The translations under genes and the position numbers were made by a program. A stretch of 64,000 bases of DNA, taken from positions 1-64,000 of the forward strand of contig CAZRNA010000003.1 of NCBI GenBank assembly GCA_964601325.1, given 5' to 3'. Below, in pieces: positions 25,537 to 34,833 of the stretch; the stretch's first letter is position 1; each line of letters starts with the position of its first letter. Source of the DNA: CAVPLU01 sp964601325 (GTDB taxonomy: Archaea; Thermoproteota; Bathyarchaeia; 40CM-2-53-6). The notes below the pieces were generated by a model, which did not search any database, was not told the origin of the DNA, and saw only the letters and a program-made list of their open reading frames with translations.

Positions 25537-26514
25537 TCACCAGAAGCCCCCGTGAGCAAAGAGAAGCAGGGGAATGGTGACTAGGCTGATTAGGTACGTG
25601 CAGATGACCAGAACTGCTGCAAGCCCGCCATCGCACCCGCACCGGTCGGCAAGCACTGCCGCAATAGCCCCGGCTGGCATTGATGCCATGACGAAGAGTA
25701 CTTGCTGATGCATCACCTGCAAGCCCGCGGCGTAAGCCCCATACGAAACAAGGGCAGGCTGAATAATCATCTTGACGGCGACGACAAGAGCAAGGAACGG
25801 GGCCAGCGTCCGGAGTTTTACCGGCCGGACCAGAAGGCCAATCGCTATCCAGACAAGCAGGTCCAGCGAACTCCGGATGACCACAAAAAAGTCGTTAAAG
25901 ACATCCGAAAAGATGCCGGCACCGGGAACATGGAGATATGTTACGACAACGGATACACAGAGCCCAAGAACGAATGTAATAAGGATGGGAGTTGCAAGGA
26001 AGTTTCTCAGAACGGTGGCCGGATGCTTGTCCTCTCCTTTCGTTGCACCGAAATATGTCGCGATAAACACGCCAAGCGTGAAGAAGGGGATAGCTACGGC
26101 GAACGTTCCGATCATAAGACCAAGAGACATCTCCTCGCTCTGTGGGCCAAATACCATGCTGATCAGCGGCGAAGCAAAGGTGTAGGTGCTCCCGAATGCG
26201 GAGAGGAGCACGATCGATCCTTTCGTCGTCGCGGACGGAATTCCCCATAATCGGCAGACGCCCCACGCGATTAGAATGCAGGCGAGGATTGCAAGAAACA
26301 TTGTGAGGACCGGAATCACCCACTCTGCCGTAATGCTGCTCGTTGCAAGGCTTGCGAAGATGGTCGCCGGCAGGGCAAGTTCAGTGACAAGACGGTCGAA
26401 GGCCTGTATGTGGCTATCATTGAAGATTTTCCGTCGCTTCAGCAGCTGGACAATGAGGACGATGAGGAGGAACATGATGACATATTCGTATTGTGAGATT
26501 ACGAATGGGATCAT
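25537..26514 (-). CDS. AEC-family transporter (copy 1)
   Basis: A 325-residue auxin-efflux-carrier family membrane protein. About ten hydrophobic helices are seen, in two five-helix repeats; each repeat has a kinked helix with conserved polar residues (ELALPATIFASLA near residue 45 and VMASMPAGAIAAVLADR near 280). AEC members export or exchange organic anions such as malate or malonate, but the substrate here is unknown. The next gene upstream encodes a clear paralogue in the same direction, 115 bases away. Confidence 0.88.
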   Translation of the reverse strand: MIPFVISQYEYVIMFLLIVLIVQLLKRRKIFNDSHIQAFDRLVTELALPATIFASLATSSITAEWVIPVLTMFLAILACILIAWGVCRLWGIPSATTKGSIVLLSAFGSTYTFASPLISMVFGPQSEEMSLGLMIGTFAVAIPFFTLGVFIATYFGATKGEDKHPATVLRNFLATPILITFVLGLCVSVVVTYLHVPGAGIFSDVFNDFFVVIRSSLDLLVWIAIGLLVRPVKLRTLAPFLALVVAVKMIIQPALVSYGAYAAGLQVMHQQVLFVMASMPAGAIAAVLADRCGCDGGLAAVLVICTYLISLVTIPLLLFAHGGFW

Positions 26515-26628
26515 GATGAACCACTTCGGCCTACGATGTACGTCATGACATTTGCGCGGCGGTATCGAGTTGCGCAGTGATCAATCCTTTTTGGAGTTGG
26601 TTTCTTGTGGAAGGTCACAGTCGGTCCC

Positions 26629-27582
26629 TCAGACAGAGAAGTAAGTGACTATCGGGATAGTCAGCAGGCTGACGAGATAGGTTGCGACAACGATGGTCGA
26701 GGCGAGCCGGCCGTCGCACTCGTAACGGGCTGCAATAACTGCAGCGATGGCACCCGAGGGCATCGCTGCTTCAACGACGAGTATCTCGGTTGGAAGGGCG
26801 GAAAGGGATGCGATCGAGGCGCCATACAGGACGAGGATGGGGTGCAAGAAGAGCTTGAGGCCGACGATCAAGAAGAAGAGTGGGAGAACGTCACGGACGT
26901 GGGCAGGCCTGAGCATGAGCCCTATCGATGCTGCAACGAGGATCTCAAGACCATTTGTGAAGTATCCGAAGAACGTGACCCAGAATTTCTCGCTCATGAA
27001 CGATGACGCCAAAGGGATTTGGGATACGGCAAGCCCGGAGACGAAGGAGATAAAGATCGGAGAGACAAAGAAATTCCTGATGACCGGCCACACCTCGGGC
27101 TTCTTGTTCTCCTCGCAGCTGCCAAAGTATGCGGCCATCAGGATGCCGAGCGTGAACAGCGGGATGATGGCTCCGAACTCGTTGATGAGAAGCCCCAAGG
27201 TCATCGCTTCGCTATTGATGCCGAACGTCTGTCGTATCAGGGGGTAGGCGAGCGTCGAAGTGCTCCCCCACCCAGCCAGTAACACGAGTGATCCGGTCAC
27301 GCTCGGGGGAAGTCTCATTGCCCGGGAGGTTAGGTAGGCGAGAAAACAGCAGATCATGATGGCTACGAACATTATGGCGGCGGAGAGGAGTTGGGCTGAG
27401 TGTATTGTACTTACGGCAAGGGTGGAGAAGATAGTCACCGGCAGGGCAAGTTCGGTGACAAGCCGGCTGAAGACCGGCTCATAACTCTCGTGGAGGATCC
27501 CACGACGTTTGAGGAGATTGACAAAGAGGACGAGGATGAAGAATATCGCAACGGATTTGAGAAGCGGGTACAGCTGCTCCAT
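26629..27582 (-). CDS. AEC-family transporter (copy 2)
   Basis: A 317-residue AEC family carrier and tandem paralogue of the gene at 25537. The same landmarks are present (LVTELALPVTIFSTLA near residue 40 and EAAMPSGAIAAVIAARYECDG near the end). The pair could work as separate carriers of differing specificity or as a hetero-oligomer; nothing in the sequence decides. Its upstream neighbour is a fragment of a ThDP-dependent decarboxylase, so a former keto-acid metabolism cluster is conceivable. Confidence 0.88.
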   Translation of the reverse strand: MEQLYPLLKSVAIFFILVLFVNLLKRRGILHESYEPVFSRLVTELALPVTIFSTLAVSTIHSAQLLSAAIMFVAIMICCFLAYLTSRAMRLPPSVTGSLVLLAGWGSTSTLAYPLIRQTFGINSEAMTLGLLINEFGAIIPLFTLGILMAAYFGSCEENKKPEVWPVIRNFFVSPIFISFVSGLAVSQIPLASSFMSEKFWVTFFGYFTNGLEILVAASIGLMLRPAHVRDVLPLFFLIVGLKLFLHPILVLYGASIASLSALPTEILVVEAAMPSGAIAAVIAARYECDGRLASTIVVATYLVSLLTIPIVTYFSV

Positions 27583-27737
27583 TCTTATTCCAGCCGTACT
27601 TGGGCCAGTGGATGTCGCCAGAAAGCAAGTACATACATTCCGACCCGGCAGGTCGCGACCAAGAAGTAAATCATCATTTGATCGACAGCGCCGACTTCTT
27701 CTCGTCTCACGGGGTTTCCTCTAGTCTTCTTTGATAT

Positions 27738-27878
27738 CAGCTCGGATACGCGGGGACCACTTCTCTCAGCGTCAGCCAAGAACGGAACCACGTGGTCGCC
27801 TGGAATTCCGAGGATCTGACCCACATTGTGGTCTGCAAGCCTCTCAAGCAGGTACTCGGGAGTTTTCAGAGCGCTCAC
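27738..27878 (-). pseudogene. N-terminal fragment of a thiamine-diphosphate-dependent decarboxylase
   Basis: The first ~47 codons (TPEYLLERLADHNV, then ILGIPGDHVVPFLADAERSG) match the start of the ThDP-binding pyruvate/indolepyruvate decarboxylase or acetolactate synthase fold, including the GIPGD turn. The frame then runs into unrelated sequence and stops by 27585. The remaining ~500 residues expected for the family are missing, so this is a gene remnant left by deletion or rearrangement. Confidence 0.7.
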
Positions 27879-28051
27879 TGTCTCCTTTCAAACCATGATT
27901 CGTTGCACACGCCTGAATTGCTCTCTGATCTTCAAGATTGTCACATTGCTATTTGTACAGGGGTCTTGCCTAATTACACTGCTCGCGATCCGGACTGAGA
28001 CGGCGACTTAGGACACAGTGAGAATATCAAGACTCAGAAACCGCGTGTGCC

Positions 28052-31048
28052 TTACGATGGTCTTCTTTCTGTAAGCGTGATTGTCAGCCGGCATGGCTTG
28101 CCATTGGAGGGAATTATGACCTCCCCATCAGACAATCTGAGGTCAAATTCCTCATTCCCGTCATCTGAATTCATCTGCAGTATGCCCGGCAGGCTTTCGG
28201 AGTATCCCTCGCATGTAATCATGTGTGCCCATACCTTGAGCTCGCGAGACTGGCTTCCCGCTAATTGGACCGTGAGGCGACGGAGCGAAGGGAAGGATGG
28301 GATCTCTCGGGATGCGGCTTGCAGCTTCTCTTCCTTGTCGGGATACTGGAGCGAGACTTCCGCAGTCTTGGGCTGGCCACCTTCCGTGATGGCGAAGAAC
28401 GCTCGTCCGCCTTCACATTGGTCTTCCTGCAGCTCAAGAGTCGTCCGCTTCACAAACGCCCCACGATGCGCCATCACTACAGTCATGCCCACTGTGAGAA
28501 CTCCGATGAGAAGAGCCAGAGCGCGTGATGGTAGGTCCTTCCAGATAACCAAGCCATGGAGGAAAAGGGTGGCCAGGAACAGGAGATACACACTCGCCGT
28601 GATCAGAGGATGACCAAGAAGTCTGTAGACTACAGATGGCAGGCGCTCGCCCTTTCTGCGGCTAGCGATTATCAATAGATCCGGGAAGATCCCTCCTAGC
28701 AGCGGAACGAGAATGACCCCGATGAGGCCGAGCATTTGACTGAAGGAACCGGCTCCGGTGACGACGAGCCACTCGGTCAAGAGGAAGGCGGAGATCGCCG
28801 GGATCAGTGGCAGGTAGGAGCGCCCAAGTTTGCTCAGCATGACTTCTGTCACCCATTGAGAGAGACGTCCCCTTCCGACAAAACCGGTTTCAGTTCTTGC
28901 TGGTCGCTCTTCTTTCTCGAGTGCTTTCCAGATTTCTCCGGGAATCTTGCTTCCTCTCCTGAGTGTGAGAGAAAGCTGATAGCGAGTCTCACCGGTCCTT
29001 GCAGCGTCTTGTGACGCTTTCACGACGCCTTCAGATACCAACGTATCCAGCATGTTACGAATCTTCATCCCATCCTCGCCGAGATATGTCGCGGCCTCGG
29101 ACGCGGTCACTGTTTGACGCTTCATAGTCCCCTGACGCAGAAGCCAGTTGACAAGCCGTCGCTGATCTTCAGGCAAGGCGACGAGGTCAGCCATCGTCAG
29201 GCCAGCGGTGTCCCACTCCCCCCTCGGAGTTAGCTTCAGTGACGAGTCAACGTGCACGAGAACACTCTCTTGACTTGCCTCCTGAACTTGCAGAGCCAGA
29301 TAGACACCGTGTTTGCGGAGCGTCGGCATTTCTTCGAGGATTGCGGTAGCGTTCCACGTTTCCGCGAAAGCCATGTGCGTGCGGTGAATAGTGCCGTTCG
29401 ATTGGATGTCAAGGCGGAACTCAGGCTTGTCATCGCTGAGCCCGAGATACGTGAGGCTAATGCGAAGTCCTGCTCCTCGGGTGCCGCCTCTAGCGACCGC
29501 TCCCTTGTCGCTTAGGAGTAGGTGTCCTCTTTGGCGGGGCAATCTCACAACCACGTGCCTTCTTCGGGGAAGCCACTCGCGAGTCAGATTGAGGACTCCT
29601 AGCGCCGTGATGATCGAGCCCATGCCGAGTCCGAGAATGACGAGCAATGATCCAAACAAGTACACGATGGGACCGATTACGGCAACGAGCGGAACCAGTG
29701 CTGTGCCTGATTGACCTGCGAAGGCTTGCGGCGCCACGGCACCATTTGCTGCCAACACCCATACACAATAGATGACCATCGCCGCGGTCATCCCGCCAAC
29801 TGCACCGAGGATCAGCGAACGCCCACCGGGGTCGCGGCGGAGTACAAGCTGAGCGCAGCTACTCAACGATGTGTGGCCGAAATAGGAGAACAGGACAACG
29901 CCGAAAATTACGTACAAGACCGAGGGGTCGAACGCGCGCCCACTCAAGACGGGTAGATTCACGTAAAGCAGATTTGCCGGTTGCAGGTGGCCGAACGCAA
30001 GGAGAGAGAGGATGAGAATTAGGGCAATGGTGATCGCACCAACTACAATTGCAGAAGCCACAGTGGCACCGAGCGATCTGAAATGCACAAGATAAACGCT
30101 GACAAGGAAGAGTAGCCCGACCCACAGCTCGGCGCGTATTCCTGTGGTATCTCCTAGGGTGGCTGCAAAGCCGATGTAGTTTGCAATGAGGCCGAGCCAA
30201 CAGATTGCGAATAGACTCGCTGCCAGTGTGAGGCTGCCGAGTCGCCCGAGGTAGTCCTGTGCAAGATGGCCCATGAAGGCGCTGCCGTAACGGATGCTTC
30301 CGTTGCGGGTGACCGCTTCGGACAGGAAAGCAATTGTCAACACGTTGGCTAAGCCCAACACGACCAGGATTACCACTCCAGCCAGAGGGCCGATACCGGC
30401 CAGCACGATTGGCAGAGCCAGATAGCCTCCCCCTACAGTCTCCGTCAGCGTCAGCGCGAAAGCAATCCAGAATGGTGGTAGGGAGTCGATCTGATTTCCA
30501 AACCGAGTCCAAGCCCATCGAATCGATTCGGTTACCCTATTACGTGTGGCAAAGACAGTGTCAATCGATTCACCGTACATTTGCTCGTAGGTCTGCTGGA
30601 CTTGGTCCCCATCCAGCCCCAATGCTGCCCGAATTCCCTTTACATCCTGACGAGTGAATCTGTACTTCTTGCCCAGGATGTGGGCGAGGGCAGCTCGAAT
30701 CTTGAAGTTGTCTGGTACTAGAAACGCCCATTGTGGTGCGTAGTGCTCCAAGTCTTGAATTGTTGGACGAAGCGGAGGCTCACGACCCAGGGCCACGGCT
30801 TCCAGAAAGGCTAGGCTACGCTCATCGGCCGCTTCCTGCGTGAGAAACCGTTCCATCGTTTGCCGGGATTGCGCCTTGTGCCGTGCCGTCCAGCTCTCAA
30901 TAGCGAAGAGTAGCGTGCTCGCTCGTCTCGCTGGGAAGCCCTGCAACAATTCCTCGCGGTTGAACTCGGGCTCGCCGGATGGCAGAATGACCGTCACGTC
31001 CTTTCCTTCAAGAGTCCATACTTGCAAACAAATATGAGTAGCTTTCAT
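28052..31048 (-). CDS. Transporter-like multidomain fusion protein (APC-type permease, winged helix, second membrane domain)
   Basis: A 998-residue protein of unusual build. Residues 1–185: soluble, helical, with repeated acidic/basic helices and a 'GLDGDQVQQTYEQMYG' segment. 190–525: about eleven membrane helices of the amino-acid permease (APC/aromatic or SLC38-like) fold, with the TM1 break ETVGGGYLALPIV. 530–655: beta-rich linker. 655–740: a winged-helix-like domain (ASEAATYLGEDGMKIRNMLDTLVSEGVV). 775–870: four hydrophobic helices. 870–998: a C-terminal beta domain. A permease joined to an HTH-like module suggests a transceptor or sensor; the substrate is unknown. Start ATG 31048 is the first in frame. 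Confidence 0.75.
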   Translation of the reverse strand: MKATHICLQVWTLEGKDVTVILPSGEPEFNREELLQGFPARRASTLLFAIESWTARHKAQSRQTMERFLTQEAADERSLAFLEAVALGREPPLRPTIQDLEHYAPQWAFLVPDNFKIRAALAHILGKKYRFTRQDVKGIRAALGLDGDQVQQTYEQMYGESIDTVFATRNRVTESIRWAWTRFGNQIDSLPPFWIAFALTLTETVGGGYLALPIVLAGIGPLAGVVILVVLGLANVLTIAFLSEAVTRNGSIRYGSAFMGHLAQDYLGRLGSLTLAASLFAICWLGLIANYIGFAATLGDTTGIRAELWVGLLFLVSVYLVHFRSLGATVASAIVVGAITIALILILSLLAFGHLQPANLLYVNLPVLSGRAFDPSVLYVIFGVVLFSYFGHTSLSSCAQLVLRRDPGGRSLILGAVGGMTAAMVIYCVWVLAANGAVAPQAFAGQSGTALVPLVAVIGPIVYLFGSLLVILGLGMGSIITALGVLNLTREWLPRRRHVVVRLPRQRGHLLLSDKGAVARGGTRGAGLRISLTYLGLSDDKPEFRLDIQSNGTIHRTHMAFAETWNATAILEEMPTLRKHGVYLALQVQEASQESVLVHVDSSLKLTPRGEWDTAGLTMADLVALPEDQRRLVNWLLRQGTMKRQTVTASEAATYLGEDGMKIRNMLDTLVSEGVVKASQDAARTGETRYQLSLTLRRGSKIPGEIWKALEKEERPARTETGFVGRGRLSQWVTEVMLSKLGRSYLPLIPAISAFLLTEWLVVTGAGSFSQMLGLIGVILVPLLGGIFPDLLIIASRRKGERLPSVVYRLLGHPLITASVYLLFLATLFLHGLVIWKDLPSRALALLIGVLTVGMTVVMAHRGAFVKRTTLELQEDQCEGGRAFFAITEGGQPKTAEVSLQYPDKEEKLQAASREIPSFPSLRRLTVQLAGSQSRELKVWAHMITCEGYSESLPGILQMNSDDGNEEFDLRLSDGEVIIPSNGKPCRLTITLTERRPS

Positions 31049-31448
31049 CGAGTAAGCGAGCTTCTCAGCTACCAGTGCGGATTGAAGGTCCTTGAACCAG
31101 TCGGGTCAACGGTAGCGCTCGCAAGCTTGTCTCAATCCTCTTTCGAGGATGGTCGTTCTGCCCCTTTTCGCTCCCGGCAAGTGCCATCTGTCGCACGTGA
31201 TCCGGCCATGCACAACTTGTTGTGTGTCGATGCTTCTCTAGGATCCGCCATCAAGTGATTCCTTCGCACGCAAAGTCTCACAGCCCGCCCCTTCACCCCA
31301 GACACTACGTTTCCTGCAATGATGACATTTCAGGCCACCGTGCCCGCGGGATGTTGAATGTAGAATCTTTTCGGTCCTCCATTCAGGAACCATCGAGTAA
31401 TGTGAAGGAACTTAGAGCGGTTCATCCGGACGGGCCATCGGCGTCATT
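31049..31448. other. Intergenic region, nothing recognised
   Basis: About 400 bases between the start of the transporter fusion and the end of the truncated phosphoesterase. Two weak plus-strand frames (31022–31258, 31222–31473) look non-coding. No hairpin, repeat or RNA gene was recognised. Confidence 0.45.
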
Positions 31449-32408
31449 TTACCTTTTTCTGATCGCAACGTAACATATCAGTATGACCGCGAAGACTGCG
31501 GAGACTACTGCTACCACGATCACGGGCCCGATGACTATCCCTTGGGGGGTTGAAATCTCACTATGCAGCGTAGCGCTCGTCGCGGCTGTTGCGGTTGTTG
31601 CCGTTGATGCGTTCCATGGAGGCGGGCTATTTGGATCAAGGATGAGCGGCTGTCTTGGGGACTGGTTGAAGTCGAATTCTTCGGAGAAACTGTTTGCCAT
31701 CGTGTCTCGGTTCGTCAGGCGTCTTAGCCCGAACTGGTTCTCGATGAAGGCCAAGTACGAGCTGTGTTCGTACTGCGTGTGGCTGATGTGGCCTTGCCTC
31801 GCATACGGTGAGATCAGCAGAACCGGTACCCTGAACCCCAGGCCGTACTGGTCTACCTGTGGCGGCGGGACGTGGTCGTAGAAGCCTCCCCAATCATCCC
31901 AACCGATGAATATCGCAGTCTCCTTCCAGTATTGACTTTGCATGATGGTGTTCACGAGGGTCACCACGTACTTCTGTCCCACTTCGGGGCTCTTGGGAGG
32001 ATGTTCACTCACGGCTCCTGCTGGCACAATCCACGAGACCTGTGGTAGGCTGCCTGACTGTACGTCGTTGTAGAACTCGGATCCGGGGACATCGCGAGAC
32101 AGCAACGAGGCATTGCTCATTATTCCTTTCATGTGCGGTAGCGGATTTGTGTAGTCGTAGAAGCTGGATTCGGGCTCATCGTGAGCCATCAGCTCAGGTT
32201 CGTTCGTTGTTGCTGCGCCTGGAAGGTTTGTTTCATAATAATACTTCCAACTTATCCCGGGTGACAATTCCTCCATTATCGTCTCGAAATCGAAGACAGC
32301 GGGAGGCTTGCCTTTCACATAACCGCCGGACTGGGCGGAGATGAGGTATAGATGGTTCGGGAGACTGAAGCTTAGAACAGAGTGGACGCGTTGTTGTCGC
32401 TTATACAT
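31449..32408 (-). pseudogene. Phosphoesterase (acid phosphatase/phospholipase C family), N-terminally truncated
   Basis: A 319-residue frame that matches the C-terminal two thirds of the PF04185 phosphoesterase family: SLPNHLYLISAQSGG, SSFYDYTNPLP, QVSWIVP, WKETAIFIGWDDWGGFYDHVPPP and RVPVLLISPYARQG. A Ser/Thr/Ala linker and one C-terminal membrane helix with basic tail (IRKR) would anchor it outside the cell. The family's first ~130–150 residues, with the metal-binding MMENRSFD-type motif, are missing: the frame is open for only nine codons upstream of the ATG before a stop. Probably inactive. It could also be a functional short variant, but losing the catalytic Asn/Glu makes this unlikely. 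Confidence 0.75.
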
Positions 32409-32950
32409 TATTACGACGCAGTCGAATTGCGGAGGTCACTTAGAAATATCGGTCTGGAAATAGCTAAGGAATATGTGCAGCCGGACTCCATCTTTCTGCT
32501 GACCAAGCGATCCAAGGAAGGGAAAGATCAGGCGACAAGAGAGGCTCTTAGGGTAGCCTAGGCGCCGGTTGTGCGGAGCCTAACGAGACGTTGATTCGGA
32601 CGCCTAGGACGACGAGCGCATTGCTATGATGGCGAGTTAGTCATCTCGTATGCTTGCAACGGCGTTGAGCGTGGCCAGAGCCTAGCGGAAGACGGTGCCG
32701 CAATCTCCTGCAAGTCTCGTGATGAGCATCGCGGGTTGAACTTGTCGTCATTGCTCGTCTTAGTTTCGTGAAGAAGGATGCTTCCCTCCGAGAGCTTCTA
32801 TTCTCGGATTTCTTTTCAGTTCTCACACTCGCGGCAGAGATGTTCGGTCAAGAGAGTACGTTCGCCAAGGGTAGTCCAAGAGCATTCCTGTGACGTGTGA
32901 TGACCTTTTTTCATCTTCGACCAACCGATGATTGTTGTGGGCGGTGTGGC
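32409..32950. other. Intergenic region; at most a 59-codon frame
   Basis: About 540 bases where the missing 5' part of the phosphoesterase gene would be expected, but no trace of it was found. The only possible gene is a plus-strand frame from GTG 32382 to 32561 (59 codons, a charged helical peptide), which overlaps the phosphoesterase start and has no supporting signal. Confidence 0.4.
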
Positions 32951-33781
32951 TCAGGCGGACCGAGCGCGTTTGACGGCAACAAGTTGATTCAAGAGATCCT
33001 TGAAGAAGTCTGTGCCCATGATCTTCTCAGCCTCTTTTCTGACATGCTCTTCGTCGATCACAATTTCGAGCTTTGCCACTGTCGCCTCTAGGTCGGATGA
33101 GTATTTTCTCAATCTACCTATCTCGAGTTCGCGAATGCGTATCTCCTTTTGAGTAAGCTCTTGTTGAAGCCGTTCCTTCTCGATGGCCATATTTCGTTCC
33201 TTGGTTACGTTGCCGACGATGAAAGTGAATATGGCCATGCTAATCGAGTTGGTCAGCGCCATTGGAAGATACAGGGCTTCAACGACTGAGACCGCCTGGC
33301 TGAACGGTTGCGCCATCACGAGCGTCAAAAGCATATGGAGCGTCTCCATGGAGAATGCGAAAGCTGCTGCCCATACGGGACCGATAAGCTTCTTCTTCGT
33401 CAGCCACACTAAGCCACCGAGCGTTCCCGAAATCACTGTTGACAGTGCCGAAGGGACAGCTGAGAACCCGCCCATGAAATACCTGTATGTACCGCCGATC
33501 AAACCGGCAGTGAAACCGATCAAAGGGCCCCCTAGCAGCCCAGCAATCATTGGCCCCGGGTCTCTGACATTGGCGATGGCTCCGAGGATCTCAACGCCGC
33601 TGTAGTTCCCCAGAATCGACATCGCAGAGAACATGGCCGTCGTAAGAAGGGCGCTCTTTGGCGTGATCCTGCGGTTGCATACGTCGAAGAACCAGTCTGT
33701 CCTACTCACAAGGTAGGCGACTATTGCGAAGACGGCCATCAACTTGACAAGTTCAACAAGAGTCTCGAATACAGTAGTCAA
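32951..33781 (-). CDS. 5TM-5TMR_LYT membrane sensor with coiled-coil tail
   Basis: A 276-residue protein with the 5TM-5TMR_LYT fold that forms the sensory part of LytS/BtsS-type kinases. Seen: PKSALLTTAMFSAMSILGNYSGV, the conserved NVRDPGPMIAGLLGGPLIG and AGLIGGTYRYFMGG motifs, and later helices to about residue 200. After the membrane part comes a long charged coiled coil (about 205–260) but no kinase domain, so it must signal through a partner. In bacteria this domain senses small metabolites such as pyruvate. The start appears to be TTG 33781. Confidence 0.82.
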   Translation of the reverse strand: MTTVFETLVELVKLMAVFAIVAYLVSRTDWFFDVCNRRITPKSALLTTAMFSAMSILGNYSGVEILGAIANVRDPGPMIAGLLGGPLIGFTAGLIGGTYRYFMGGFSAVPSALSTVISGTLGGLVWLTKKKLIGPVWAAAFAFSMETLHMLLTLVMAQPFSQAVSVVEALYLPMALTNSISMAIFTFIVGNVTKERNMAIEKERLQQELTQKEIRIRELEIGRLRKYSSDLEATVAKLEIVIDEEHVRKEAEKIMGTDFFKDLLNQLVAVKRARSA

Positions 33782-34326
33782 AGGACATCTCTCCCCCGAT
33801 CAAGACGAGATGTGTGTGATTATTGGTCGCAAGTCTCACTACTAACCTTGCCTCAGAAGCTCTGGAAAGATCTCCGAACGTACATTGCGATTACAAAGGG
33901 GTGAATGGCACCCGCTCCCATCATTGCGTTTCTGACACTCTCGGAGCCTGGATTCATGACTCCAGCCCCCCATCGGCCAACGATCGCCACGACTTTGCTC
34001 ATTCCCCATGACCGAGTCTTCTACGTGTTGTATTGTTTTGCCAGTTATCCAAGTCTCGTGAATATTGTGTCGACCGCGTCTGCCACTCTGTTTCTTTGTG
34101 ATGATGGCGGCTGTGTGGCTTGGTAGACACTCACCGCCCCTTCCTGGCCCCATGCAGGATTCACATATCCGGTTGGGGCTCGAATGACCGTAACAAGGCA
34201 ACATGTCTAGCCGTGAATTGCAGTTGTCCTACCGCCCTACCACCCAAGCGGCCTTCTAATTAACGTGAGTTATCATGTGATATCGCTAACGACGGAAAAT
34301 ACAGGACAAGCGAAGGAAGTGAGGCG
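33782..34326. other. Long intergenic region, nothing recognised
   Basis: About 545 bases between the divergent 5TM sensor and the 114-residue membrane protein. A 120-codon minus-strand frame (33842–34204) looks like a non-coding frame rich in Arg, Gly, His and Ser. No RNA gene or repeat was seen. Confidence 0.45.
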
Positions 34327-34671
34327 ATGCCGGACAATCGAGTGTTAGCTGCTGCGTTCGGAGTTCTCCTAGTGGGGTGGTTCATGTTCCGTCATGCTCT
34401 TGGATTCTACATTGGCGTACCCACTTTCTTCATGTGGAAGGACTTCGTTACTTTCCTGCTTGTGCTCATCTTCACTCCAGCGGTGATGTCGAAAGCTCGT
34501 TGGACGGCTCTCGGCGCGGTGGTCGTGGGAGCAATCCGCATCATAGCAGGCCTTTATGGACTCTATGCGGAGCTAATATCGACGATGTCAAGAGCATATG
34601 GACCAGCGATATCAGTCGTTTTGGCCCTGATCTTCACATACTTCGCATTCCGAGTGTACCAACAGAAGTAG
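34327..34671 (+). CDS. Small polytopic membrane protein, 114 aa
   Basis: A 114-residue membrane protein with four predicted helices (about 6–22, 35–52, 58–80, 88–108) and very short loops. No family recognised. The start ATG 34327 follows GTGAGGCG. It lies 160 bases upstream of the CPA2 antiporter gene in the same direction, so co-expression is possible but not shown. Function unknown. Confidence 0.65.
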   Translation: MPDNRVLAAAFGVLLVGWFMFRHALGFYIGVPTFFMWKDFVTFLLVLIFTPAVMSKARWTALGAVVVGAIRIIAGLYGLYAELISTMSRAYGPAISVVLALIFTYFAFRVYQQK

Positions 34672-34833
34672 CAGACCTCGAGATACTTCGAGACTCCCGA
34701 AATTCGCCACGAAAGAGTCATGCGAATCAGAGGGGGTTCTTGGTATCCATCAGTCGATGATGCTGTGTATGCAAACTTCACCGTAGGCTGAATAGTTTCA
34801 AGTAGTCTGGAGCGCCAATAGTCTTTACCGGCT

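Noticed and set aside
32390..32408. The truncated phosphoesterase begins MYKRQ, a peptide typical of transposase-adapter contamination.
   Set aside because: The DNA (TTGTCGCTTATACATTATT) differs from the adapter sequence at several bases, so it is not adapter read-through.
32382..32561. A 59-codon plus-strand frame with a charged helical peptide.
   Set aside because: Overlaps the phosphoesterase start, lacks a promoter or ribosome-binding site and matches no family.
33842..34204. A 120-codon minus-strand frame between the 5TM sensor and the small membrane protein.
   Set aside because: Composition rich in Gly, Arg, His and Ser without hydrophobic core; no signal for translation.
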